In this document: one piece after another, positions 1 through 12,825 of the stretch
Numbering within the stretch: the first letter of the stretch is position 1
How the letters are laid out: each line of letters begins with the position of its first letter
Made by a program: the position numbers and the translations under genes
DNA from: Porpolomopsis calyptriformis
Lineage: Eukaryota; Basidiomycota; Agaricomycetes; Agaricales; Hygrophoraceae
Assembly (NCBI GenBank): GCA_951640195.1
Contig: OX621164.1
Coordinates: 1,593,098 to 1,657,097 of the forward strand
Direction of reading: 5' to 3'
DNA: 64,000 nt
Notes under the pieces: model-generated
What the model saw: only the letters and a program-made list of their open reading frames with translations
Told to the model about the DNA's origin: nothing
Databases searched by the model: none

Positions 1-738
1 TCACTTCCGGAACTTGTAGTAGCTGTTTTCACCACAAAAGCTCAATTCACAGTATGAGGATAGGGCGAATACCACTTACATCCACCCGGCTTAGAACCAT
101 TCTTGTGGTGGTTAAGTCCGCTGTTATTTGGGCCGTTATTGACATCACTGCTGGTGTTTAGGATGATGGAGTGCATAGTGATCTCGCTAGTCTTGGCGAA
201 TCTATCGTCTGGGAGGTTGTACACGGAGAGCGTATGGGATACAGTTGGGTCTAAGTCAAACACTGAGAACAAGACAACCTTGTGAGAAGACACGGCGGTC
301 AAAAAGTGCACCAGGGTTGAACGAGGAAGGGCGTACTGGTGATTCTTCGTTGTTAGTTAGCGAGCTATTGTGTCCGTCGATCACTTGAAATGTCCCTTCG
401 TTGCCCACGCAATCTAAGCAAACGCCATATGCTGAACCACCCTTTCGCTTAAAACCAAGGTATTCTGCGGAAATCGTGCCATCTGTCCGAGAGGTGTTGA
501 GACGGCAAGAAACAACGGACAGGGAATACTTACTGGGAAGATTCAGAGTCAAGAATGCTCCGATGGACGCAGAGGCGGCAAAACTCTGGCTACCCGAGGT
601 GACATTGGATTGGGTTGTTGTCCAGTTTGACGAAAAGAGAATGGCAGGGTTCGTGAAATTGAAGGTGATGACTGTAGCATGACCGACAATTATGAAAGCC
701 GAGAGTACATAAAAAAGAGCGAGAAATGGCAAATGCAT
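1..738 (-). CDS. Secreted/membrane protein, truncated by left window edge
   Basis: The protein starts at 738 with a hydrophobic signal-peptide-like stretch (about residues 2–21) and continues with a Ser/Thr/Asn-rich ectodomain with several N-X-S/T sites and a Cys pair (VCLDC). Exons read 738–337, 278–80 and 22–1. The introns 279–336 (58 nt) and 23–79 (57 nt) have GTACGC/CAAG and GTAAGT/ACAG ends, and the joins keep the frame. The second exon gives a conserved-looking run (HTLSVYNLPDDRF), and the third begins a Ser/Thr-rich linker (STTSSGS) that leaves the window. Extracellular proteins of this shape, often followed by one transmembrane helix, are common in Agaricomycetes. The function is unknown. 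The C-terminus is not visible, so I cannot say whether it is GPI-anchored or transmembrane. Confidence 0.7.
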
Positions 739-949
739 CTCAAGTTATACCGAAGCGAAAATGCGAATTAGGACGCTCAGCATCCCCCAGCGCGATAGTA
801 GAAAGCGAACAATGGGACTTGTGGGCCCAGCCACAAAAGGATAAGTAATGGCTCTGCCACGGTCGTCAGCGCGGCGGAATGATCAATGATGAGGATCGTA
901 CCTAACACAGCAACCAGCGAGCGTCTCGGACACTCGTTTCAAAGCTGGT
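739..949. promoter_or_regulatory. Shared upstream region of the secreted protein and IES1
   Basis: About 210 bp separate two divergent start codons. The region must hold the 5' ends and promoters of both genes. I see no recognisable box or repeat in it. Confidence 0.4.
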
Positions 950-2910
950 ATGTCACATGACTTACTGCTTTCTTTAGCCTCGAAAATGTCTGGACAACCA
1001 AATTCACCGTTGGTGCACAAGAAACCGATTCCATACTACGTTAAGCGCAACGACGGAGAGCTTATATCCAGAAGCGACTTGCAACACGACCTCCTCCGTC
1101 ATATTTTCTCTGATGAACACAAAGTCTTTACCGACCCACATCCCACCCTGCACGGCGATCCAGCGGGAACAAAAGTCACTTTTCGCGACCTGTATGTAAA
1201 CACGCTTATTCGTTCGCCTCGCGCATCCAAGGTTGTCAGAGAGAAGATGTTGGAGATGCCAGAGTTTGCCACGGATTTTGCAATGTTGGCTTTGTTGGCC
1301 AATGTTGGCCGTATAAATACAACCATGGCCTGTGAGTGTATTTGCGCGCGTGCCACCCATGAAAAACTCATCGCGCCTCATCTCCCAGTTTTTCCCGAAA
1401 TGAAAACACTCATCCGGACCTACCACCCCATCCCTGCCCTCCAAAAAACAAACGGAAACCTGCAAGATGCTCCTCGCATAAAGAACATCCTCAAGTCGTG
1501 CCTTCTCGATGGTGAAGCTAAGGCCGGCGTCCCACCCACACCCGTTGACGTTCTCTCTCGCTCGGTTCGTGGCACCCATTTATTTCTGTGGATTTCTCTC
1601 AAACTAAACATACAGAGGTCTGGTAAAATCCCCCCGACAAGTGTCGTAAACCTTGTGTTTGTCATGGCCAATCATGCAGCTGTACGTTTCAGCTACATTC
1701 TACCATTTTACCGGGATTGTAATCCCACTCTGATTTTCAGCCCCTGGCGCAAATGCATTTCGATGGTACACTCGACTTCCTGGATCTCTTCCTTCCTATC
1801 AAAATCTCCTCGGTATCTCGTGCCCGAGCCTTCCTCTGGTTATGTTTTCACTACCTTGAATCCTCAGACGGCTCCACCAACCTAAGAAACCCCTTTGCTG
1901 ATCCCCAAGCGCAGCATCCCCACAAAATTCCCCCATTGGTCATTCTCACACAGGAGGAGATGGAACGCGAAAACATCGACAGCGAGGAGGAGTTACAGTG
2001 GGCCGAGAAGATGGCTTTGCATCGGAAGGAATTCCAGGCAAAGCTGGATAAAGCAAAAGATGGAATGGGTGATGATGGAGAGGGGGGGTCAATCAATGGA
2101 GAAGATGCCGAGACGAAAGGCAAGGCCGTTAGGAAAAGTGGAGCGAGAGATCCAGCCGCTGCAAAAGCTGTTGCAAAAGAGAAAAAGGCAGCAGCAGACA
2201 AAATAAGGAGAGAGAAGCAAAAGAAACTCAAGAAGGTGAGGGAGGCCGCTGCGCTTGCAATAAATGAAAGCGAAGCCGACGGTTTGGGTGAGGCTCGACA
2301 TGCTCTTGGTTTCAGACCCTTTTCCGATACTCATGAACGGTTCCCAGCGGTTACAGGATTCCACAAGTCGCAGCTGCATGAACGAAATGACTCTAGTGAC
2401 CCTTCCCAGCGTCACCGGTCACCATCACCACCCACACGTCAGACTGGACGACTTTGCACACCATCACCATCGCCTTCCTTCCGCTACAGCCCGTACAAAC
2501 CGATGTCCACCCGTTCTGCAATGCCGTCCTCTCTAGCGTCTGGTCTGCACTCACATAACCACAAACCTCACCGCCCTCTCAAAGAGAGGGCTCCATCTCC
2601 ACCCAGGAGCATGCTGCAACGTACGTCCACTGTCGCTTGTGTCGGCCATGAAAATTTACAGTCTTTGTGGATTCAGATGCCTGGTATGTGGTTACCAATA
2701 CGGACCCACTTCTTGACTCCGACGAAGAACTCGCGGATGAGCATGTCCGAGTCGACTATCGTACGCCCGAAATATTTCTGTCTCATCACCTAACTGATAA
2801 ATGCTTGTTTAGTCCGTAGACTGCATATAATCTGTCGTTCACGTGGGGTGGCGCCCCCTCCACTTGAACTTACACCATCTTCCGCCCATGGATACAACGT
2901 GTTGACTTAA
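950..2910 (+). CDS. IES1: INO80 chromatin-remodelling complex subunit Ies1-like
   Basis: Exons 950–1331, 1389–1564, 1616–1681, 1741–2620, 2662–2760 and 2813–2910 join to a 566-residue frame with stop TAA. All introns are GT–AG; 2621–2661 is only 41 nt. The conserved core is clear: FFPEMKTLIRTYHP, LQDAPRIKN, GKIPPTSVVNLVFVMANHAA, HFDGTLDFLDLFLP and RARAFLWLCFHYLE, as in fungal 'Ino eighty subunit 1' proteins. A lysine/alanine-rich, probably helical segment and a long Ser/Pro-rich tail with an acidic DSDEELADEH patch follow. Ies1 is a fungus-specific subunit of the nuclear INO80 remodeller. A second in-frame ATG at 986 could be the true start. Identification is by memory of the family; the exon joins are seen directly. 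Confidence 0.85.
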
Positions 2911-3344
2911 GTCGTGGTTCGCGTAATCTTATTCACGAAGCTACATCATGCACGGTCTAATAAATACTACATCCTTCATAATAATAATGACTGTTGACTG
3001 GCCGAGGTAGTATCTTATCATGTTTGAGATTCGACCGAAGCGAATGAGACAATATATACATACATACGGACAAGGAGGTGTCTACGTACTGCACAGCCAA
3101 AATTATCCTACATAAGTTCAATATACGGCCCAAAAATGAGATGATATGCAAAATCGAAGGAACAGTGGTGGAAACAGAAAGGATAAAGTGATCATGTAGA
3201 ACGATAAAGACAGGTAACCAGTAGATGGAAACAAAGATTCTAGAAAAACGATTCTCGTCGGGCTCTGACTTACGCTCCGCAATCAATTCGACCATCGCTA
3301 CAACACAGACACCTGAATAAAGGTCAAAGGCGCTGCAGTGGTCG
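2911..3344. other. Convergent intergenic region, no gene seen
   Basis: This stretch between the ends of IES1 (+) and the MIT-domain gene (-) holds only short shadow reading frames. It is AT-richer than its neighbours, with a short TACA repeat near 3055–3065. It most likely contains both 3' untranslated regions and poly(A) sites. Confidence 0.5.
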
Positions 3345-6300
3345 TCATTCAACCAGCCACTTTTCGCATTTCTTGGCATATTTGTCCAAAAGCTGCGATA
3401 GGTCCCGTATCACGAACGTTAAGACCACGCTGGCGAAAAATTCGGACGAGCGTTTGAGTTTGGTTTCAGCAGCCACGCGAACATCTGGAGGAAAGGCGGC
3501 GTAGGTTGCAGATGCAGGTTGATTTGATAGAGCCCGGGTATGCTCATCGAGCAACTGAGCGTGAGTGAAAAGTCTGGAGAGACCCAGGACGTATGCAGCC
3601 GGAGAATCAAGACTTATTGGTCAAGTTGAGTTATTGCATGATAAGAATCCAGAGGCAAAGCAAAACAACGCACTTCTTTCCGTTAGTGAACTTATCTAGT
3701 TGTCGGGTCAATTTGCCTCCCCAAGATGTCACCTGAATCACCAAGGGGTGTATTAGAAGTAATTGACGTGTCACTGAAAAAGTATGTGCTTACACCACTC
3801 GTCTTCTTCAGAACGAAGCCTTCTCCAACGCCCAGTTTCTTCCCAAAGTTTGCTACTACACCATCGCACACCGATGAGAAGTCTTCCAACTTCCCAAGCC
3901 ACGCCTCTCCCTCCTTCCTTCCAACACTACCAATTCCCAACGCAAGACCACTGCTTACATTCCCAGCCCCGAAGTATTCCACGCTGCTACTTTGGAGATC
4001 CTCAAGTGCAGCACAAAGAACTTCAACTACTCGCACTTTCTCAAGCACGTTGGTCAATTTGGCGCCACCTTGTGACCAGACTTCTTGTGGGATATGTAGC
4101 CGTCTTGTGACGTACCCACCGGTTTTCGAAGTCATTGTTGTTTGCAATAAGTTCATTAAATGGTAAGGTTTGCGAAGAGCATCAGTTGGTGGTGCCGGAG
4201 GCAGAGGAGATGTCGGAGTGGTCGGGAGGTTCCTTTGAGAAACGCGTGGCATTGGCATAAGTACCCCAGAGGGAGGCACCCCTCCGGGTGAGAAAGCTGA
4301 GTCCACTTGAGCATTTGTTTGACTATTAGGGTTGAGTTTAGAAGGAATAGATGGTTTTCGTGGAACGGTAGATGGATTCAGACCTGCAGTAGCAGGCAAA
4401 GGGGGCCGAGGGTCGAGGGGAGATATACGGCCATTGATTAAGGACGGTCGACGACCACCGGGTTGTGACAATGCCCGAGTCCTTCCTATGCCCAGACTTG
4501 TCGCGGTATTCGAAGATAACGAGGAAGCTGTCAGCTTGTATCCTGCGGCCACAACAGGGACCGAGGCTGTAGGTTCCGTTGGCGACGAAGAGCCCGTGCT
4601 CGGAGGTGCGGACGCTTTTGACCGTCTTTTGTAGATGGTGCCCATCGTTGTGGATGTGTTGATCAGGTATGGCTGCGTCGATGAACCTCCCGGCCGAAAT
4701 GCGGCAACATTCGACGAGCGGGGAGAAGGTGGTGCCTTGTCTGTCGGTGTATCGCTAGCAGCGTCTGGCACTGAAGTCGAAGATGAAGGCGAGGGCAGAG
4801 CTGGTAAAGGAGAGTCCCGCTTAGCTGTCCGCGGTGTATCTGGAACTAGGTTTCTTTGTGGATTCCTTTGGTCAACTACAACATCACGCTCATCACCAGG
4901 ATAAGGTTGTTGCTGTATCGAACGACCATCATACTTTTCAATTTCTTCCTTTAATGCGGTTAGCCTGCTCCCTGATGCTGTCCGTTTATGTCCAGTCACC
5001 GTATCTTCCTGTGTTCGGCCAATGTCTAGTCGTCGGGGGACTTGCGAGGATGATGGGTCTAGAGGTTGGTCCAGCCAGACGGGCGTTGGGGCAGGTGGTA
5101 GTGAGTTTTGTGGGGGGGGTGGAGGTGGGGGTAGTATCGAAGAGGTCCTGGGTCGTCTCGTTGAAGGAAGCGAAGAAGTTCGACTGATAGGAAGAATGAT
5201 GTTTGGGGAAGGAGAGATGGTGGGTGGTGGTGAGAATTCGACGGCAGCATATGGGTGGTAAGGTGAAGAGCTATGCGAAAGAGAAGCCGTTCTATCGGGT
5301 GAGAGAACATTCTCTGGCTCAAGTTGGCTTGTAGCATCCCAGGATCCGGCAAACATTGCCGAGCCTATGGCTTCCGCATCACTCTGTTCATCGTTTCCAC
5401 GCCGAGGATAACTATTATCCGGGAGTTGTCGCAGGTCTTCAGATCGAGAATCTATGGTATCTGCGGGTGTGTATGGGTCGGAAACGTCAGAAGATGGGGA
5501 ATTAGAGTCGGGTGAAGTGGGATCAGTAGAGGCAGGGATTGTGGAGGCGTATATGGACGAGGGCGAATGAGGTATTGGAGGTATGCTGTATATCAGACTA
5601 AGGATGTTCATGCGATCGGCATATGTATCATGCTGTTTGAAGAAATGAGAGACCGGTCAGAAGCTTGATCAGTTTCCGAGATCGAGAACATCACTCACGA
5701 TAGATTTTAGTCTTTTGACTTCCTCCTCTTGTGCCACGACACTTCTCCGCCGCCCATTGCGCCGTCTGCGAGCCGTCTCTGTGCTATCCTCCCCTCTCCT
5801 CACTCGTTCCATGACTTCGCTTAGGAGAGCGACACTTCGGCCATATGCGACGACTGCTCCGAGTGGATCGTTGTTGGTGGAGTCTAGTTTTACTGCCTCC
5901 TTTGCCAGCTCCAACGCCTGTGTGAGAGCTCTGCGAGACGAAGGTCGTTGGTCCGAGCGCGGGCGAGAGCGTGGTGGGGATAGCAAGAGGGTTGCTTGGT
6001 TTTGCGACAAAGGAGAAACCTGTAGCATGGGCGGAGGTGGAGGGTCGGACAGATCTATCAATGAGGAAGGAGAGGGCTGAGGAGGATTAGAGACTGAATT
6101 AAGCCGTGTTTGGATGGTTGTTGCGGACGGTTGGCCAAGGGTGTTGGCGGTCCTGTTGATTTGGGGGAAGTATTGTGCTGTATTGAAGACGGGTGAAGTG
6201 GATGGTGAATTTGGGACTCTTGGGATGGGTTGATTGGGCGGCGGGACTGGCGGGGGAACTTGAGTCGCGGAAGATCGCCGTCGATGAGGAAGAGCTGATG

Positions 6301-6673
6301 CTGGGGAAAATGAAGAGGGTGGTGCTGAAGAAGGCCCTGCGCCCTGCTGGGAACGCCAATCGCGTACGTGGTGGGCGAGAGATAGTGGTCGTGCTTCCCA
6401 ACCAAGTTCCATAGATACTAACAAGATGAGGTAAGGATGGTGCAGATGGAAGGGTTGCGGCGTCCCTGGCGGCGTGTGTAAGCAGGTGTTGGGCGGTTTG
6501 GACGAGGACTAGATCGTATGGACGCAGGCGAGGCTGAGAATGGGCTGGTAAAAACGGCAGAGGAGCCGTGCGGTCGAGGTAACAAAAGGGGAAGTTGATG
6601 CCGGGTGTTATAGCCACTGATGAGAGTCGTGCTCAGAAAGGATGGCTCAGTGTTCGAAAGATGGTAGACACAT
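3345..6673 (-). CDS. MIT-domain protein with conserved C-terminal region
   Basis: Roughly 1,030 residues. A short N-terminal region (RLRPYDLVLVQTAQHLL) is followed by a proline/serine-rich linker. Then comes a MIT domain (ALTQALELAKEAVKLDSTNN to EEEVKRLKSIHDTYADRMN) completed across intron 5633–5698. A very long disordered Ser/Pro-rich middle leads to a folded C-terminal region (YHLMNLLQTTMTSKTGGYV to DLSQLLDKYAKKCEKW). MIT domains usually bind ESCRT-III tails or act in vesicle trafficking, so an endosomal role is inferred, not shown. The start is tentative: ATG at 6673, T, then a 53-nt intron (6617–6669). Between about 6424 and 6450 the reading frame changes by one base with no usable splice pair, so the model contains an unexplained frame shift. 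Two further GT–AG introns lie near 3726–3793 and 3606–3672. Confidence 0.75.
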
Positions 6674-6952
6674 CAATCGGAGGGTGGAGTGTGGGAGAGA
6701 GAGGGAGAGGGGAGAGGAGGTGAGCGTTGGGTACGACGAGGAGAGTTGTGCCGGATTCGGGTGTTTGTTTATTTGTTATTCTTTGCGAAAGAGAAAATTA
6801 TATCAAACGTAACGGTCAAGAAATTTACGGCCTGAAACAAAGGACGGGATAGGGTAGCAAACGAAACGAGAGAAAGGACAGACTTGTGCTAGAGGCAAGA
6901 AAAGGTGGGGGGGTATACTGTGTTTCAGCAAGACATAGGAGCTTCGCTGGCA

Positions 6953-8586
6953 TCAATCCCGGAACTCGGATTGTGATCCTTGAGCAGCAAGCCGACTCTC
7001 CAAATTCCTGAGGCAAAACAAAAAAAAAGTTGATCAAATGGCCCCTTGGAAACACGGCCGAGGCTTACCTGAGCGACTCTTCCTTGGCCAACAACTCCTG
7101 TCGCTTCTCGTTGATCTCGCGTTGCACCTTGAGTTCGATCTCGCGGAGCTAAACGGGACATGACAAGTCAATCACAGATGCGCAGGGTATCCGCACAAAC
7201 CAACCTTTTCTTCTTCCCTGCGAAGTTGTTCTTCCTTGAGGCGAACGCTTTGCGTAGCGAGTTCCTCGGGGAGAATGGAGGAATCACTGCGGAGATTGAG
7301 ATCAGTCAACGAGAGGAAAGATGAGACACATACTGCGTGTCAGAGTGAACGGTCCTGGACAATTTCTCGGTACGATAAGTCTCGTAGAGGACGTCGTGAG
7401 TCAATGATTTCAAATCAGCAAGATGGGAGCTGAATAGACGTAAGCTGATTTCGGCTCTTCCCCGCCGGAGCGGACTTACTTGAGTAAAGCACTCCTCAAC
7501 CTGCTGAAATCGGAATGTTTTGGGTTGTCAACCTCGGCGATACCCCACGGATATATTCTCGCGCGAACAGGTTGGCCATCTATCTCAATTTCCTCTTCAG
7601 AACCGATGATCGCGAAGGGAAGCATAGCCTGAATCAACATGAGCCAGAAATTCTGAGAAAAAGGACAAGGGTCGTACGCGGAGCTCGCTGTTGTCCTGGA
7701 CGGTCTCCTCGTCATCTTCCTCGACGTCATACGGGAAGTTGTAGACGGGGATGTCATAATGCTCGATATCTTCCATGATCTGTGGATATGGGTAATACAT
7801 TTCAATGACTGAGGTAAGACACACACTCACCCTCTTTCTGAAGCCCCTCAGCTCACTAGGGGTCAGGGAGTCTGCCTTGCCGATGACAGGAATCACATTG
7901 ACGCGCGGGGAGAGGCGGCGCATCAATTCGATGTCCATCTCTCTCAGACTGTCACCCAAATAAGCAACCATCGGTAACAACGGGTTGTCGACTTACGAAT
8001 GGCCGGTTGGCGGAATGAAATACAACAGAGCGTGAACTCTGTTGTCTCTGAAGCGAGGGTTACGCCTGATGCGAGACTCTTCTGCCAAGATATCATCGTA
8101 TTGACGTTCGAGATAGCCGACAATTTCTTGGAACCTGTTAATTCGCGACCATTACAACCACGGTACGGGAAGGAACTTCCAAATTCTTACGCAAATTCAT
8201 TGTCGATGTTGTCGCCAAAGCCCGGAGTGTCAACAATAGTGAGAGCAATGCGAACCCCATCCTCTTCAAGCTCTGGAAGGGGATGATGAATCCGTTTCAT
8301 GGCTGTTCGATGAAACAGGTTACTTACCAACGTTGACAGGTTTAATCCCTACGCCCTCCTCAGTGTGCGCAGTCTCAGGATTGTCTGAGATTTTGTGTGC
8401 GAGCACTTCGGATTCACAAAGGGTATTAACGAAAGTCGTCCGTCCAGTTCCGGAAGCACCTAAAATTGAGAAAGCTCAGAGATAAAAGGAACATTTCGCT
8501 GACTTTCTGAACTGACCGACAACCATGACGGTGAACTGGACGCCTTTCTTGATTTTGTTACCCCTGCGTCTGCCAGAGTAGGACAT
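6953..8586 (-). CDS. CDC11: Septin, Cdc11-type
   Basis: Ten short introns interrupt a complete septin. The P-loop is GASGTGRTTFVNTL, G3 is VDTPGFGD, and G4 lies in VIPVIGKADSLT. The septin unique element follows (ENPKHSDFSRLRS-like, here DNPKHSDFSRLRSALL), and the short C-terminal coiled coil is rich in E/K/R (LKEEQLRREEEKLREI). It ends GSQSEFRD. The sequence NSHLADLKSLTHDVLYETYR and the short coiled coil fit the Cdc11/AspA subgroup rather than Cdc3 or Cdc12. Septins polymerise at the plasma membrane at septa, bud necks and hyphal tips. The start at 8586 (MSYSGRRRGNKIKKG) keeps the usual basic, membrane-binding N-terminus. It shares a 135-bp upstream region with MSH1. Confidence 0.88.
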
Positions 8587-8721
8587 TTTGGCTGAAGGTC
8601 GTTCGACTGCAAAAACAAAAGTAAATTAGATGAAAAAATTCGTTTTTCAAGCTCCGACCGTGGGAATTAGTCAAACCTATACCAAATATGGAAATCTGTA
8701 TGTTCACCATACCTCTGCACT
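8587..8721. promoter_or_regulatory. Bidirectional promoter region, septin/MSH1
   Basis: Only 135 bp separate the start codons of the divergent septin and MSH1 genes, so 5' untranslated regions and promoters must overlap here. No specific element was recognised. Confidence 0.5.
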
Positions 8722-11700
8722 ATGAGGGCCCTTTCAAGGAACTTCACCCAGGTTGAGGGTTGCATTAACTGCCTGAACTTCGTTCATCACCGCGCTACTC
8801 GTTCTTTTCGATTGTCACCCTCTAGTGAACAAGCGGACGAACATACCGCATCTGCAAGGAAAGTCACCACGAAGAAATATTCTGACTTGCCTAGGAGTCG
8901 TGTCCTTCCCGATGGAAAACACGCAGCTCCTCTAGAAGATTGGCAGGGAGGACTTCCACCTCAAACTGCTGGGAAGAGATTAATAAAACCTTCTTCTGGA
9001 CGTGCGCCGTTTAAAACAAGTCTACATTGTCATCCGTCTATTGATCGGGTTTTATTTCTGTGGTTTGTTGAATAGCCGTTAATGACAACACAGTTCATGA
9101 GACGCAAACTCGCAAAAGGGTTCATACTTATACAAAAAGGAAACCACTGGATGTCACGAATAACTGTACAATTGTCGAGGCCAAGACAGCCCACGTTGAT
9201 TTGGAAACCTCTGGGCCAAGTCAGTTTAAGACTCCTAGCATTGAAGCCTCTGGTACAGTCAACAGAGGTTCGAAATCCGCCCTTCCATGACAATCTTCCC
9301 TGCAGTTGATTGCGCGGCACCACCAACGCGTCGTCGTAAAACCAAGGCTAAGACAGAAAAGTCTTCGGGTATGATTCGCGTCTCACTTTTCTCTCGGATT
9401 CTTACTCTACGTATTAGCACCAAAAATCTCACAAACCGCCCAACCTCGTAACCAACTCGCCACCGAGATTTTGAACAACTTATCCAAATTCCCACATTGC
9501 CTTCTTTTGACTCGTGTCGGTCAATTCTATGAGGCAAGTATTTCCGTGCTCACCTCATACTCCATACTGATGAGAGTTCAGTCATACTTCGATCAAGCTA
9601 TAGAGGTCTCTCGTCTTCTCAATATAAAACTCGCACACAGAACATGGGACAAACTTCGTATTCCTATGTGTGGGTTCCCTCTTCTTCATCTTGACAAATA
9701 CGTCAAGATCTTGGTTCAGCAGAACCAGCGTTTCGTAGCACTTTGCGAGGAATTTCCACGACCTCCCTCGTTTGGGGCCAAAGACGGGTTTGATAGAAAA
9801 GTGACACGGATCATCACTCCAGGAACGCTTATTGACGAATCATTTTTGAACCCATACCAAAATAACTATCTTCTCGCTATCAGCCCCTCTCCTCTACCCC
9901 CTCAAAACAGCAACATTTCCAAGGAAACTGTCGGATTGGCTTGGATAGACGTCTCCACCGGAGAATTCTTCACAAATTGTTGTTCATACCAGAGTCTTCG
10001 GGATGAACTTACTCGTATTGGCCCACGGGAAGTTGTCCTAGACGAAAACTTGAAACTGGAAGCGACACACCCCATCCGACAAAGTTTAATGGATGACGGT
10101 ACTTTTGTTTCGTACACAGCATCCTCGGATGTCGCGATTCCAATCGCTCCCTCTATCAATGGTGACTCTCCCGACGACTTAGCAACGACCCATGACGCTT
10201 TGCGTACCAATCCCTCGCCGGTATTCAGCCCTGAGGAGGCGTCAGCCATCAAGTTGCTAACAACCTTTTTGCATGCCAACCTACTGGATTACATGCCAAA
10301 GTTGACATTTCCGAACAAAGAACCCGCGGAAGCTCGAATGCATATGGATTCCCACACTATAAGAGCTCTCGAAATCCGTGAATGCATTACAGAGGGTGGA
10401 ACGAGAGGCAGCCTGCTGAGCGTGATAAAACGAACTGTGACAAGTGGTGGAACCCGCTTATTGGCCCGATGGCTTTGCGAGTATCACCTAAGTTCATTGA
10501 GATTCTCACCACTCATCGCCATTGATAGGTTCTCCGAGTACTTCAATAACAGAAATTGTCGCCCGCCAATCACTTGTCTCTTATTTTCATGCAAGACCTC
10601 ACCTTCGAGAAGACCTTTGCAAAATGTTGGTGAATGCCGAAGACGTGACCCGCATCATTCAGAAATTACTTCTAGGCCGCGGTAGCTCCGGCGATTTGTT
10701 ATCCATCTACGAGACGATTCGTGTCTGGGACTCCATCAAACAGCGCTTCGAACTGGAGAAGGAAATGGAACTTCAAGAGCGGCCAGATGTTCCTCAGAGC
10801 GAGTGGGCTAGCACTGATGCTTGGGTATCCCGGATGCATAACCTGCGTGACCTATCGGATAGGATCTGTACAGCATTGCACGGTGGTTCGACAGAAGATC
10901 CTGATGCCACGGAAGTAACAGCAGAAAATGGGAATGCTGATCTCGAGGCTTTGCGACTATCGCGATTTACGTGGAGATACGGCCAAAACAAATGGACCAT
11001 CAAACCAGAGTAGCATCATCATTGCTGCGTTTTATTCACACTGAGACTCAAATCCTACAGATTCTCGGATAACCTCTCGGCCCTTCACACGACTCTCAAG
11101 AATTTGCTCGATCGAAGAGAAGAACTCGAGCAGGAACTACAAAGAGCGTATAGTATGCAAGTATTATTTGTCGGATTTTTCCCTTGCTGTCAACTTTCTG
11201 TCGCTACAGATGCGCCTTCTTTAACTCTCCGTTCATCCCCTGGACAGGGCATGCATGTTCATCTTCAACGAGCTAAACGAGATCAAGTAAAAATCAATGC
11301 ATCGCCGCTCTTCATAAACATCTCTGAGAGTGGATCAACGAAAACCTATTTCTATAAAGTGAGTCAGGTTCTTTGCCACTATCTTATCTATAATTTTATT
11401 CTTCGTAGGAATGGTCAATACTTGGCAACGATATCCTTGATGCCACTATGGCTATATTTGCCGCCGAGAAACAAGCCTTTGAAAGTCTTCGACGTGAGGT
11501 GAGCTACTTCGCGCTGTTTAACAGAATGAACACGAATCTGGTACAGGTTACTGCCCATTCAGTGCAATTGCGACGGAACGCTCGATTGCTGGACGAACTC
11601 GATGTAACTCTATCGTTCGCGAATCTCGCAATCGAGAGGAACTTCGTTAGGCCACTTCTTAAAGACGAGTAAGCGGATTTCTTTATGAAAAAAGTCCTCT

Positions 11701-12605
11701 TACTGAGCGCACGAGCAGCGCTTCATACGAAGTCACTCATGGTCGCCATCCCACTGTGGAACTGGGTTTGCTGACGACAGGTCGGGTATTCACCTCGAAC
11801 TCAGTCTCGCTGACACCGTCGAGGGTCCATGTTTTGACTGGACCCAATATGGCCGGGAAATCGACTTTTCTTCGGCAAACCGCACTCATAGCTCTCCTTG
11901 CTCAAATCGGATCCTTCGTGCCTGCTGATCATGCCGTCATAGGAATCGTCGATAAGCTATTCTGTCGAGTAGGCGCCAAAGATGATCTCTTCCGTGACAG
12001 AAGTACATTTATGGTAGAGATGTTGGAGACGTCGGAGATTCTTCAACGCAGTACTCCTCGTAGTCTGGTATGCAAAACAAATGACTGGCGGTCGGCAACT
12101 TACCTGTCTATTTAATTAGGTGATTATGGATGAAGTAGGCCGAGGGACTACGGTCAAGGATGGCTTGGCAATCGCATTTGCCACCGTCCACCATCTCGTC
12201 TCCAAAAATCAATCCAGGACACTGTTTGCAACCCACTTTCATGAACTGTCAGACATGCTCGGTTGTTCGAAAAACCATAAAGGTTCCGGGGTTTTTGAGA
12301 ATGTCGCGTTCTATTGCACAGGTGTTGACGATGCGGATGTATGTTTCACTTTCTCGCTGCCACGTTAAGCTAATGGCACACTCCAGAAGGACCTTTTTGC
12401 ATATTCATACAGCGTCAAGGCTGGCGTTAGTCACGATAGCCACGGATTAAAAGTGGCAGAATTGGCCGGAATGCCCGACTCGGCCATGAGAGTAGCTGAA
12501 GACACTCTTCGCTGGTTGAAGTCACGGGCTGAGGGCGAGGTTCTTCGTGCAACAGATCTTAGGGATTTAGGGCAATCTTTAGCAGGATCGGACAGCTTGA
12601 ATTAA
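8722..12605 (+). CDS. MSH1: Mitochondrial DNA mismatch-repair protein Msh1 (MutS homolog)
   Basis: About 1,100 residues over a dozen exons. The N-terminus is Arg/Ser-rich ([13 protein letters not shown]), consistent with mitochondrial import, and is joined through introns at about 9021–9076, 9253–9305 and 9349–9419. Then come the MutS mismatch-binding motif GQFYE in LTRVGQFYE, the lever/clamp helices, and the ATPase with Walker [10 protein letters not shown] (near 11843) and Walker B DEVGRGT (near 12129). The histidine switch [10 protein letters not shown] follows. The [18 protein letters not shown] segment and the mitochondrial-type N-domain ([17 protein letters not shown]) point to Msh1 rather than nuclear Msh2–6. 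It should bind mismatches and maintain mitochondrial DNA. The coding sequence ends at TAA 12603–12605. It looks intact. Confidence 0.88.
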
Positions 12606-12825
12606 TGTAACACCGGATAATGATACTGCATGATTCTCTCTGCCATTGAAAACTTTGACGATTTCTTCAAGCTGCTGTGGAGTCTGTGTTGCATCCTTTT
12701 CGGCAGCATTTCGAGTCTCGAGACAGTCTAGACTTTGAACGGCTGGCAGAAGAGAAAGGACAGCGAGAGGTTGGCGGGCAGGATACATATTATGTGATTG
12801 CCACTATGTACCACAATGAAACCGC

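Noticed and set aside
2264..2536. His/Arg-rich plus-strand frame inside IES1
   Set aside because: Alternative frame of a disordered Ser/Pro/His region; splicing keeps the IES1 frame open throughout.
5022..5261. Gly/Val-rich plus-strand frame
   Set aside because: Antisense of a polyproline stretch in the MIT-domain protein.
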